DNA of 64,000 bases from Nemesobacter sp965249045 (GTDB taxonomy: Bacteria > Desulfobacterota_D > UBA1144 > Nemesobacterales > Nemesobacteraceae): NCBI GenBank assembly GCA_965249045.1, contig OZ252213.1:1178001-1242000 (forward strand), in the 5' to 3' direction. The position numbers were made by a program, and so were the translations under genes. This document shows, piece by piece, positions 49,094-58,500 of the stretch. Numbering within the stretch: the first letter of the stretch is position 1; each line of letters begins with the position of its first letter. The notes under the pieces were generated by a model that was not told where the DNA came from, searched no databases, and saw nothing but the letters and a program-made list of their open reading frames with translations.

Positions 49094-49869
49094 TGAACAG
49101 CGGAGAGCCAAACCGGGTCGCCCCGGCAATCCGTGTGACGGATCTAACCGTCGCTTACGGCGACAAGACCGTTCTTTGGGATATAGATATTGAGATTCCA
49201 AAGGGCGCTATGGTTGCCGTTGTGGGGCCAAACGGGGCCGGCAAGACAACGCTCATAAAATCCATACAGGGGCTTGTTCCCCGCGTCGCGGGAGTTATCT
49301 CCATCCACGGCGGACCTTACGAAAAACAGAGAAAGGAAGTGAGTTACGTTCCCCAGAGAGGTTCTGTGGACTGGGATTTTCCAACCTCCGTCGTGGATAC
49401 GGTGAAAATGGGAAGTTACGGGGATCTCGGCTGGATAAGGCGTCCCGGAAGAAAAGAACACGAAAAGGCGCTGAGTGCTCTTGAGAAGGTCGACATGCTT
49501 CAGTTTGCCCAGAGGCAGATAAGCCAGCTCTCAGGGGGACAGCAGCAGAGGGTCTTTCTCGCGAGAGCTCTTGTTCAGAGCGCCTCGGTTTATCTGCTTG
49601 ATGAGCCCTTTCAGGGAGTTGACGCCACTACGGAAAAAGCAATAGTCAGGATACTGAAAGAGCTTGTCACCGGGGGAAAAACCGTGCTTGCGGTTCATCA
49701 CGATCTTAACACCGTTTCCGAATACTACGAGCGGATCGCTATTTTGAATGTTGGGCTTGTGGCTTCGGGAAAAGTGGATGAGGTTTTCAATTCTGAGAAT
49801 CTCATGAGGGCTTACGGGGGCAAGACATCCTTTTTCCCTGAAAGAAAATCGGCCAAAAGGGCAGTCTGA
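49093..49869 (+). CDS. Metal ABC transporter ATP-binding protein
   Basis: A 258-residue ATPase with the Walker A loop VGPNGAGKTTL, the signature LSGGQQQRVFLARAL, Walker B VYLLDEPFQGVD and the switch histidine in AVHHDLN. It drives import by the two permeases that follow. The upstream segment VSYVPQRGSVDWDFPTSVVD contains the Q-loop and the DWDFP pattern common to manganese/zinc importers. Starts overlap both neighbours by single bases, giving tight translational coupling. Confidence 0.95.
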   Translation: MNSGEPNRVAPAIRVTDLTVAYGDKTVLWDIDIEIPKGAMVAVVGPNGAGKTTLIKSIQGLVPRVAGVISIHGGPYEKQRKEVSYVPQRGSVDWDFPTSVVDTVKMGSYGDLGWIRRPGRKEHEKALSALEKVDMLQFAQRQISQLSGGQQQRVFLARALVQSASVYLLDEPFQGVDATTEKAIVRILKELVTGGKTVLAVHHDLNTVSEYYERIAILNVGLVASGKVDEVFNSENLMRAYGGKTSFFPERKSAKRAV

Positions 49870-50993
49870 TGCTGGAATTTGCGGTTGAGCTTTTCTCTGA
49901 CTATACCGCAAGGACCATTCTTTTGGGAGCGGCTTCCCTGGGGATTGTAAGCGGCGTGGTCGGCTCGTACGCGGTGCTAAGAAAACAAAGCCTCGTGGGC
50001 GACGTCATGTCACACGCGGCGCTTCCCGGAATAGTGCTTGCTTTCCTCATAGTGGGGGTCAAGGAGCAGCTGCCGATTTTTATCGGGGCCGCGCTCTCCG
50101 CTGTCCTGGCAGTTCTTCTGATTAACCTCATTAAGGACAACTCAAGAATAAAAACTGACAGCGCGATGGGGATGGCGCTTTCGGTTTTTTTCGGGCTGGG
50201 TCTCGTTCTTCTTACCTACGCCCAGAAAATGCCAGACGCCAACCAGGCGGGGCTTGATAAGTTTCTTTTCGGTCAGGCTGAGGCGCTTATTGAAAAAGAC
50301 GTTCTGATTATAGGTCTTACGGGCTTTTTCGCCCTTTTGGTAGTGGGGCTTTTCTGGAAGGAGTTCAAGCTTCTTTGCTTCGATCCGGATTTCGGCGGAA
50401 CAATGGGTTTTTCAATGAAATCTATGGACATGCTCGTTACGGCCGTAATAGTTTCGGCGATAGTAATAGGGCTCCAGACAGTAGGGGTAGTGCTTATGAG
50501 TTCAATGCTCATCGCCCCGGCGGTCGCAGCCAGGCAGTGGACCGGAAATATGGGCTCGATGGTGATTCTCGCGGCTCTTATAGCCGCTGTTTCCGGCATG
50601 ACGGGTGTTGCGCTCAGTGCCGGGTTTGAGAACGTGCCGACGGGACCCGCGGTTATAGTCTGCGTGAGCGTTATCGCTTTTTTCTCGGTTCTTTTCTCCC
50701 CGAACGGGTTTTTCACCCTGAGATTCAAAGACGCGAGAAGCAGAAGGGAAATAAAAAAGGATTACGTTCTAAAAGCCCTCCACAATCTTGCCCTTGAGCA
50801 TGACGACCCCGGCTACGCGCATTCTGAGAGACTGCTTACACTTGGAAGCGAAAAGGGGTTTAACGTTAAAAAGAGTCTCTGGGAACTGCAGACGGCGGGA
50901 TACGTGGAGAGGGCGGGAGAGGAGAACTGGCGTCTTACCGCAAGCGGTATTCGCGAGGTTCGAAAGTTCTCCCCGGTGGGGAAGAGCAGATGA
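49869..50993 (+). CDS. Metal ABC transporter permease with C-terminal winged-helix-like domain (first)
   Basis: The first ~285 residues are an ABC-3 permease with eight or so membrane helices; GDVMSHAALPGIVLAFL and SSMLIAPAVAARQW are typical of TroC/MntB permeases. From ~300 to 374 a charged soluble domain follows: DYVLKALHNLALEH, a probable recognition helix KSLWELQTAGYVERA, and the wing strand WRLTASGIREV. That is a winged-helix pattern, not part of the minimal permease. Similar tails exist on some TroC/MntB-type permeases. It could sense or bind DNA or be a dimer contact; no data here. It overlaps the next gene by four bases (ATGA). Confidence 0.88.
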   Translation: MLEFAVELFSDYTARTILLGAASLGIVSGVVGSYAVLRKQSLVGDVMSHAALPGIVLAFLIVGVKEQLPIFIGAALSAVLAVLLINLIKDNSRIKTDSAMGMALSVFFGLGLVLLTYAQKMPDANQAGLDKFLFGQAEALIEKDVLIIGLTGFFALLVVGLFWKEFKLLCFDPDFGGTMGFSMKSMDMLVTAVIVSAIVIGLQTVGVVLMSSMLIAPAVAARQWTGNMGSMVILAALIAAVSGMTGVALSAGFENVPTGPAVIVCVSVIAFFSVLFSPNGFFTLRFKDARSRREIKKDYVLKALHNLALEHDDPGYAHSERLLTLGSEKGFNVKKSLWELQTAGYVERAGEENWRLTASGIREVRKFSPVGKSR

Positions 50994-52090
50994 GCCCACA
51001 TCAGTTTGATATACAGCTTGTGGCCATCATAGTTGCGGCTTCATGTTCCATACCCGGGGTGTTTCTTGTTCTAAGAAGAATGTCAATGATGGCTGACGCG
51101 ATCAGCCATTCCATTCTGCTCGGCATAATACTCGCTTTTTTCCTCGTGAAGGATCTGTCTTCGCCGTTTCTCATAATAGGTGCCGCCGCTAGCGGAGTGC
51201 TCGCGATTTCACTCATAGAGGCCGTTAACCGATCAAGGCTAGTGAAAAAAGACGCGTCCATAGGAATTGTCTTCCCGTTTCTTTTCAGTGTGGCGGTCAT
51301 ACTGCTTTCAAAATACGCGCGAAACGTTCATATCGATATCCACTCGGTGCTTCTCGGAGAAATCGCTTTTGCACCTTTTGACCGGTTCATTGTCTCGGGA
51401 ATGGATCTGGGACCCAGGTCGGCTTACGTAATGGGCTCGATTCTTCTTTTAACCCTGTTTTTTATCTCCTTTTTCTACAAGGAGCTCAAGGTGTCTACCT
51501 TTGATGAGAGCTTCGCGTCGTCAATAGGCTTCCGTCCCCGGCTGATTCACTATCTGCTTATGGCCGTTGTGTCGTTTACCTGCGTGGGAGCGTTTGACGC
51601 CGTGGGCTCGATACTGGTTATAGCGCTTATAGTAATTCCGCCGTGCTGCGCCTACCTTCTTACGGATTCGCTCTTCAGGATGATTCTTCTGAGCGTGGTC
51701 TTCGGTATCTTGGCAGCCATTTCCGGATTCTGGGTCGCCAACTGGCTTGACGTGAACATAGCTGGTTCCATGGCCTTTATGTGCGGGGTGTTTTTTCTCG
51801 CGGTTTTTCTTTTCTCTCCACAAAGGGGGCTCTTCGGCATAATGAGAGAAAAAAGGAGGCAGAAGGTGGATTTTGCCGAGGCCTCGCTTCTCGTGAGTCT
51901 TTACAACCAGGAAAAAGGGGAGGCGGTAAAAAACCATCCCGACAGCAGGGGAATGTTCCAGTCCACTGATTTTGCCTCGAAAGTGGTTGGGTTTCTAAAA
52001 CGGAAAGGAGAAGTAGCCGTTACGGGCGGAAAACTTTTTCTTACGCAGAAAGGAAGAGAAAGGGCGCGGATGACTGTGGAGGGAAGATAG
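50990..52090 (+). CDS. Metal ABC transporter permease with C-terminal winged-helix-like domain (second)
   Basis: A second ABC-3 permease of 366 residues. The membrane part (residues ~5-270) includes SIPGVFLVLRRMSMMADAIS, HSILLGIILAFFLV and DAVGSILVIALIVIPPCCAYL, typical of TroD/MntB-type partners. After an arginine-rich linker (REKRRQKVD) a ~75-residue soluble tail follows: FAEASLLVSLYNQEKG, VVGFLKRKGEVAV and GGKLFLTQKGRERARM, again with the helix-wing pattern. Having a tail on both permeases suggests a paired regulatory or structural role. The gene ends the operon, converging on the minus-strand lipoprotein. Confidence 0.87.
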   Translation: MSPHQFDIQLVAIIVAASCSIPGVFLVLRRMSMMADAISHSILLGIILAFFLVKDLSSPFLIIGAAASGVLAISLIEAVNRSRLVKKDASIGIVFPFLFSVAVILLSKYARNVHIDIHSVLLGEIAFAPFDRFIVSGMDLGPRSAYVMGSILLLTLFFISFFYKELKVSTFDESFASSIGFRPRLIHYLLMAVVSFTCVGAFDAVGSILVIALIVIPPCCAYLLTDSLFRMILLSVVFGILAAISGFWVANWLDVNIAGSMAFMCGVFFLAVFLFSPQRGLFGIMREKRRQKVDFAEASLLVSLYNQEKGEAVKNHPDSRGMFQSTDFASKVVGFLKRKGEVAVTGGKLFLTQKGRERARMTVEGR

Positions 52091-52099
52091 TGTGCGGCG

Positions 52100-52124
52100 A
52101 TGAGCGGAGACGAGATCGGCTCAT
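52100..52124. terminator. Possible terminator hairpin between the metal operon and the lipoprotein
   Basis: ATGAGC and GCTCAT flank a 13-base loop in the 30-base gap between convergent genes. A short AT stretch follows but no clear T-run, so the call is weak. Confidence 0.28.
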
Positions 52125-52822
52125 AGTATTTCGATTATTGTTGCCTCGACTGTTTTATTAGCTTTCAGTTTTCCGTCTATTTCGACTTCGCGTCCAGGAG
52201 CTATTTGGTGACACATAGGGTCATCTTCGCCAAATATATTCACACCTTTTAACTTAACTAGTATTAGTTCAGGCTCACTGCCCTCAGATGATATGGCTAC
52301 ATCTATATTCCCGGTTATTTCCCCATCTCCGTCGATGCAATTGTCATTATTGGAAATTTCTCCATTAAAAGTTATGTCAACGTCGTCCTGATCGTAATCT
52401 ATGTCCCCACCATTCTTAATAGTTATATCTCCGATGACAATTGCTGCTCCGGGGAAAACGTCAATTCTTTTTACACCAATACGAGAACCTTCGTTCCCAC
52501 TCTCAAAGATTTCAAGCTGAACTTCCGGATCGAGATTCCCCTCTAAAGAAAATTCTTGGCCTAGAGATGCCGCAATTTCGCAGCACTCTTCTAGGATTGC
52601 GTCTCTAACGACACTTCCTTTTACGACAAAGCTCGAATCTCTATACGTGGATGGCACTTCTTCTATGGTTCCCATTATTGTCTCGTTGGGTTTCACATCG
52701 GTGTTCTCGTTGTTCCCGCTGCCGAAATCAATATCCAGACCACATCCCGAAACTGCGAATAAGGAAATAAAAAGGAAAAACAGGTAGATTTCCACGGCGC
52801 TTGCGCGGGTTTTGGTTTGCAT
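52121..52822 (-). CDS. Lipoprotein, function unknown
   Basis: A 233-residue product with a lipoprotein signal: YLFFLFISLFAVSGC, cysteine near residue 27. The mature protein is acidic and beta-rich: glycine- and aspartate-containing strands such as MGTIEEVPSTYRDSSFVVKG, VFPGAAIVIGDITIKNGGDI and IDGDGEITGNIDVAI, ending REVEIDGKLKANKTVEATII, which resembles the OB-like ends of DUF5666-type proteins. Three or four cysteines (CCE, NDNCID, PMCHQ) could form disulfides. No family is assigned with confidence. It lies between the metal operon and a divergent glycosyltransferase, with no evident operon partner. Confidence 0.6.
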   Translation of the reverse strand: MQTKTRASAVEIYLFFLFISLFAVSGCGLDIDFGSGNNENTDVKPNETIMGTIEEVPSTYRDSSFVVKGSVVRDAILEECCEIAASLGQEFSLEGNLDPEVQLEIFESGNEGSRIGVKRIDVFPGAAIVIGDITIKNGGDIDYDQDDVDITFNGEISNNDNCIDGDGEITGNIDVAISSEGSEPELILVKLKGVNIFGEDDPMCHQIAPGREVEIDGKLKANKTVEATIIEIL

Positions 52823-52935
52823 TAAGATTCCCTAATTTTTAATTTGATTACGGTAAATAATAACATGAAATTCGTATTAGTTTATTTTTCTTTTCCTCTT
52901 TAACCCCCAGGGATTTTACCCTAATATCAGCCGAT

Positions 52936-54141
52936 ATGAAAAAAACAAACGTGCTTTTCATCAACCACTCCGTAAGGGACGGAGGGCCGGGAAGAAGTCT
53001 CCTCTATATACTCAAGTATATCGACAGGAAAAAGATAAATCCGTTTGTGCTTGTGCCGAAACACGACATATTCTCTGAGAGCCTCAAATCCGAGGGTATT
53101 TTTGAAAACGTTATAGTTGACCCCAGATTTCCCGAGAACATACAGAAATCAACAATGGTGGCGGATACAACAAAGGCCCCGGGTCTGCTGAAAGTTTTCT
53201 CCGTAATCGTAAACATAGTGAATATGATCCGCCTTCTCTGTGGTTCCCCGAAGATAGTCAAGGCAAACGGAATCGACATTATCTACTGCAACGGAACCCT
53301 TGCCAAGATTGTGGGCACTCTGATCGGAAGAAAAAACAAAAAGCCCGTTATCTGGCACGTAAGAAACATACAGCAGACCTGGTTTCTCAAGCTTCTCATG
53401 GAGACGCTTTCGGGATTTCGATGCGTGAAGAAGATAATATGCGTTTCCCAAGCCACGGCCGAGCCGTTTCGAAGAGCAAAAAGCAAGGTTCACGTCGTCT
53501 ATAACGGGATTGACCCTGCGGATTTCGACAGGGAGTCTGTCCGGGGTTCTCTTAGAGAGGAATTTTCCATACCCTCCGATACCGTGCTTGTGGGAAACAC
53601 CGGAAGAGTGGTCCCGAGAAAGGGCTACATGGACTTCGTGGACACCGCTCACCGTCTTGTTTCAGACGGGAGCATGAAGGAGAAAATAAAGTTCGTTATA
53701 GTAGGAGATACTCCGTGGTTTTTCCCGAAAAACCATCTGCGGGAACTTGAGGATTACGCGGAGAAACTCGGAGTGCGGGACAATTTTATCTTTACAGGAT
53801 ACAGAAAGGACGTAAGACCCTATCTCAAGGATTTTGACCTCTTCGTGATTCCGTCCAATTATCCGGATCCTTTCCCAAGGTCCGTCATAGAGGCGATGGC
53901 ATTCAGTCTGCCCGTTGTGGGTTTTTCGATAGGTGGCATAGCGGAGGCTGTGGAGGACGGAGAGACCGGTTTTCTGTGCGGCTCCGGGGATTTTGAGAAG
54001 GTCGGGAAGAGTATCTCGATTCTTGCGCAGGATGCGGAGACCCGGGGTGAAATGGGCCGAAACGCTCGGAGCAGGGTGATGGAAATGTGCTCTGCGGCCG
54101 ATCGGACGGCTGACATACAGAAGATAATCCTTGAAGTTTGA
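52936..54141 (+). CDS. Glycosyltransferase family 4
   Basis: A 401-residue GT-B fold enzyme. The N-terminal half starts MKKTNVLFINHSVRDGGPGRSLLYIL, with the GGPGR-type glycine loop. The donor half holds GNTGRVVPRKGYMDF and the retaining-family EX7E-like stretch FPRSVIEAMAFSLPVVG, followed by GGIAEAVEDGETGFL. It should transfer a hexose or similar sugar from a nucleotide donor during surface polysaccharide or lipopolysaccharide assembly; the acceptor is unknown. It is divergent from the lipoprotein and ends 4 bases before the convergent der. Confidence 0.92.
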   Translation: MKKTNVLFINHSVRDGGPGRSLLYILKYIDRKKINPFVLVPKHDIFSESLKSEGIFENVIVDPRFPENIQKSTMVADTTKAPGLLKVFSVIVNIVNMIRLLCGSPKIVKANGIDIIYCNGTLAKIVGTLIGRKNKKPVIWHVRNIQQTWFLKLLMETLSGFRCVKKIICVSQATAEPFRRAKSKVHVVYNGIDPADFDRESVRGSLREEFSIPSDTVLVGNTGRVVPRKGYMDFVDTAHRLVSDGSMKEKIKFVIVGDTPWFFPKNHLRELEDYAEKLGVRDNFIFTGYRKDVRPYLKDFDLFVIPSNYPDPFPRSVIEAMAFSLPVVGFSIGGIAEAVEDGETGFLCGSGDFEKVGKSISILAQDAETRGEMGRNARSRVMEMCSAADRTADIQKIILEV

Positions 54142-54145
54142 TAAT

Positions 54146-55495
54146 CTAAACTTCTTTTCCTTCTCTGTCCCGAAACAGAAGTTTCAGTGGAACTCCCTCG
54201 AAATCTTCGTACTCCCTTAGCTGGTTTTCAAGAAACCTTCTGTAGTTCTCGGGTATTCCCTTTGCGGAGTTAGTGAAAATTGTGAAAGTCGGTGCTGCGG
54301 TGAAAGGCTGTGCGATGTAGAAAAGCTTGATTTCCTTTCTCCTGTAAACCGGGGGAGGGTAGCGCTTTGTCAGATCTTTAAGAAACCTGTTGAGCTTCCC
54401 GGTAGATATTTTTTTTCTGAAATTGTTTTCCACGCGCTCGATGACGTCAAAGATTCTGTCAACCCTTTTGCCCGTAAGCGCGGAGATTGTGAGCATCGGG
54501 GCGTAATCCACCCCGATTAGCTTCTCTTTTATTATCTCTTCAATCTCTTTCGGCTCCACTATGTCTTCGGGGGCGAGATCCCATTTGTTAAGCAGTATTA
54601 TAAGGGCCCTGTTTCTGCCCTTTACCAGTTCCGCAAGGCGTGAGTCGTGGTGGGTTGGACCCTCCTGTCCGTCTATCAGCAGCAGCACTATATGGGCTCT
54701 TTCGATGGATCTTATGGCCCGAAATACACTGTGCTTTTCAACGGGAGCGTCTATTCTTGACTTTCTTCTTATCCCAGCGGTATCGATAAAAACATATTTT
54801 TTCCCGTCTTTTTCATAAATGGAGTCCACGGAATCACGGGTCGTCCCCGGAGTGGGACTTGTTATGAGTCTGTGTTCTCCGAGTATCCTGTTCACCAGAG
54901 TGGATTTTCCCACGTTGGGTTTGCCGATAACGGCGATTCTAATTTCCCCAGACTCTTCCGATTCTTCTTCCGGCTGTCTGAAAGTTTCTATGCAGGAAGC
55001 GATCTGCTCCACGAGTTCGTAGATATTTTTGTTGTGAAGCGCGGAAATCGGCATGAACTCATCTGTGCCCGTCCCGTAGAATTCGTACGTCTTGAGTATC
55101 TGTTTTATATTCCCATGATCGATCTTGTTCACGGCATAGATGACTCTTTTTTCGGTCCTTCGAAGATACCGCACTATCTCTGAATCCTGGGGCAAAGCCC
55201 CGTCCTGACCGTCAAAAAGCATCACCACGAGGTCCGCTTCAGAAATAGCCACGTCTATCTGCTCTTTTATGAGCGAATAATAGTCTTCGTCATTTTCGCC
55301 GAGGGAAAGACCCCCGGTGTCAACGAGAGTAAACTCCTTTTCCTTCCATCGGGTACCTTCATAAACTCTGTCTCTTGTTACGCCCGGGACGTCCTCTACT
55401 ATCGTTTTGTTCCACCCTATTATTCTGTTAAAAAGAGTGGATTTGCCAACATTTGGTCTTCCAACTATGGCTACGATCGGTTTTTGCTCGTTCAT
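54146..55495 (-). CDS. der: Ribosome biogenesis GTPase Der (EngA)
   Basis: A 449-residue double GTPase. Each GTPase domain has its P-loop (GRPNVGKSTLFNRI near residue 10, GKPNVGKSTLVNRI near 187), switch regions (DTGG; DTAGIRRKSR) and guanine-binding motifs (NKID; NKWD). A KH-like C-terminal domain follows. Der is required for 50S subunit assembly. The start at ATG 55495 gives the usual NEQKPIVAIVGRPN opening. It is followed (upstream on the minus strand) by tamB. Confidence 0.97.
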   Translation of the reverse strand: MNEQKPIVAIVGRPNVGKSTLFNRIIGWNKTIVEDVPGVTRDRVYEGTRWKEKEFTLVDTGGLSLGENDEDYYSLIKEQIDVAISEADLVVMLFDGQDGALPQDSEIVRYLRRTEKRVIYAVNKIDHGNIKQILKTYEFYGTGTDEFMPISALHNKNIYELVEQIASCIETFRQPEEESEESGEIRIAVIGKPNVGKSTLVNRILGEHRLITSPTPGTTRDSVDSIYEKDGKKYVFIDTAGIRRKSRIDAPVEKHSVFRAIRSIERAHIVLLLIDGQEGPTHHDSRLAELVKGRNRALIILLNKWDLAPEDIVEPKEIEEIIKEKLIGVDYAPMLTISALTGKRVDRIFDVIERVENNFRKKISTGKLNRFLKDLTKRYPPPVYRRKEIKLFYIAQPFTAAPTFTIFTNSAKGIPENYRRFLENQLREYEDFEGVPLKLLFRDREGKEV

Positions 55496-55547
55496 TGCGC
55501 TTCTCCGCTATTGGCCCCCGGGATAAATTTCCCCGGAGTTTAGCTTT

Positions 55548-58500
55548 TTAGAAATTAAAATTGTAGAAAAAGTCGACTCCGGGATTTTCTCCCCCCATCT
55601 GACTTTCTACGGAGAATCTTCTGTTTAGTTTCCACTCAAGATTGAGCTTGTTGCGCATCCGCGCCGTCTGGTCAATGGAGGTCGAAGAGGGCGATCTTTC
55701 GTAACCGACGAAAATATCTCTTGTCACGTGGGAACCGACCTTGAGGGTGCTGTCCTCAAATCCCCGTTCTCCTTCCTGGATGCTCAGAAGGTCAAGTCCT
55801 ATCTCCGAGCTTAACAGCTCCGAGATTCCGCCGGCGGCAACTGCCGTCGCGAATTTCCCCACAAACGCCCTCTGTCTGTTCTGAAGTCTGTTGCTTGAAG
55901 CTCCGAAAACTATATAGGAAATTATGTCAATTTCTTCAAGATCCGGGTTGCTTGACAGGGAGAGGTCAGGCTCACTTAAATCTCCCGTAACATTTACGTA
56001 CACGTCAACATCGCCGACATCGTAATATGCTTTAACGTTAAGAGCGGGATTTTGGGTTGATCCCGTAAAATTAAGCGCTGCGTCCTCTATGTCAAAGAGC
56101 TTTCCGAAGACCGTGTAATATCCCTCGGATGACACTATGTTTCCCTGCATGTTAAGATCCGCACCCGGTTCTTTCCTAAGTCTCAGTTTTCCTCTTGTGT
56201 TAAAGTTGGCTTCCTTGGTTTTTATCCATGTACCCGAAGAGATGTCAACCGAGATATCCATTGCGGTTTTTTCTCTGTAAAAACCGGTTTGGTTTAATGT
56301 TTCAAGTGAAAACTCGTCGGTGAAGTTCTCGGTTTTGTCTATGAAGCTGATATCCTTTACGCTCTTCAGTCTGCCGGGGTAAAGACGAATTCTACCCGCC
56401 GTGACCTTCGTGGTTCCCTTTACGCTCAGAAATTCATCTTTCTTTTCTATCTTGAGATTACCGGACAGGTCCGTTTTTATTGAGTGGGGATTGAAACGGA
56501 TTTTCTCCATCTCAAGATCCGCGAGGTAAGTGAGATCAGAGAGGTTCATTTTGCCCTTCAAGTAGGCTTTGCCCGTTTCTGAGCGAAACTCCGTTCTTGG
56601 TAAGGTCATTTTCGCGCCGTTAAACGAAAGCTTGGCGTGTTGCGTGAACAGGTTGTTTCTGAGCTGGGTTAAAAAGAGGTTCATGTTATCTATTTCTAGA
56701 TCTCCCTTTACCCGTGGTTTGGATAATGTGCCACCAAGAGAAAGACCGCTGGATGAAAAGCTACCTTCGATTTTCTTTATGGAATTTGAAAAAATTCTCA
56801 AAAAGTCGAGGCTGTATCCCTCCGACTTCAATTCAAGGTCCACTGAAGCTCCCGTTATCGCCTCGACAAGGTTCTGGGCGTTTTTTGAAACCAGCAGGTC
56901 TCCCCGCAAACTGAGTTTCTTTCCCTGATCCGTCGAGGATGCGAAGTCGAGGAAAAGTTTTCCTTTCTTCCCCCGGAGCTTGATTTCCATCTCTCCGCCC
57001 CCCAGGATTTTATGGAAAAGGCCGTCCGACTTTACTTCGGCCTGCACGGAAGGAGCGGTAAGAGAACCGCTGACTGCAACTTTCCCGTTAAACGTTCCTT
57101 CCGGATGGTGTTTGAAATTGAGAACCTTCGATATGATCAGGGGATTGAAATTCGTCATGTCCGCCCGCAGTTCAACTGTTTTTTCCTTCTTATTTATCTC
57201 TCCCAGAAAATCGGTGATTTTTCCCTCTCCGTATAGGAATTCATCTCCACGCAGCCTTGTTCTGTCCGAAGATATATCAAGGAAGATATCTCCCTTGCTT
57301 TTAAACTGCTTTTCGCCCAGTAGGCCTTCAAGATATGTCGCCCTTAGTTTTTTCTCATGGCCAAAGAGGTCATTAACACTGAATTCTGAAGAGGCGAAGG
57401 CACCATTTTTTTTGCTCAAAAGGGCTCTTATTTTAAGCTCCGTTTCCGTTCCCCGCAATTTTGCTTCGATCGTGTCCGAGGAATTGCCGAGAACACGGGC
57501 TCTTTGCCCCCGGAGGTTTATATCAAGCGACACCGTGGGCGTGTTTTTGAAATCAATCCGTGTACTTGACTCAACGGACATGTCCTGAGCTATGAAGTCT
57601 TTTTTATAGGCGAAGTTCTCTATGTACGAAGTTGCCTTGATAAATGGAGTGAAAACGCTTCCGCTGATTCTTCCACTTGAGCTTATTGCCCCTAGAAGCA
57701 GGGGGATCCTTTCGTTAATCTCAGAGAGAAAACCCAGGTCCCGCGCCGCGAATTCAAAAGCGCAGTCAAGGCCCTTCTGTGTTTCTTTGGTTTTTTCCGC
57801 GGACAGGGAAAATTCATCGGATAAGACGTTGAGTCTGTTTATCGTCAGGGTTCCTTTTTCAATTCTGGCGTCTATTTGGGAGTTGATGTTGTTTATTACA
57901 TGAAATCCGTCGGTTTTGAGGTCGGCGTTCACGCGCAAATCAGCGTCTTCAGAGAATTTGCCTTTCTTTGGTATTGCTCCCTCGAAGGTCGCGCTTCCTG
58001 ACACGTAGTTATCAAGCGACACGTTTGGGAATTCGAACTTTAGCCTGAACCCGTTTGCTTTTGAACTGAGATCAAAATCCGTACCGTCGTTTCTAAGCGT
58101 CAGATAACCTCCGACCCGAAGGTTGCTTTGCTCACCGTCGATTACGTCAAGATAATCGGGTTCAATCCGAAGAGAATAGATCTCCGTGTTCGTCCAGTTG
58201 CCGCTTATTCTCAAATTCGAGTTCAGCCTGGAGTCGTTTCCGAATTTAAGCGGGTAGGGCCAGCGGTTAAGTATGTCGGTCAGCTCATCTGTGTTCGCGT
58301 CATTTAGCTCTACCGCGAAGTCAAACCAGTTTTTCTCTCCCCCCGCGAGCCATTTCTTAAAGTCGACGCTCCCTTTTAAGCGGGATTCTCCGAACCCTCC
58401 GCCTACCATTCCCTCCATAAAGGTTTTTGTCCCGTCAATCCTGACCGGTTCAAGCTCTGTCCAAAGCCGCTTTCCGTTAAGAAACGAATCCTGGGTCGAG

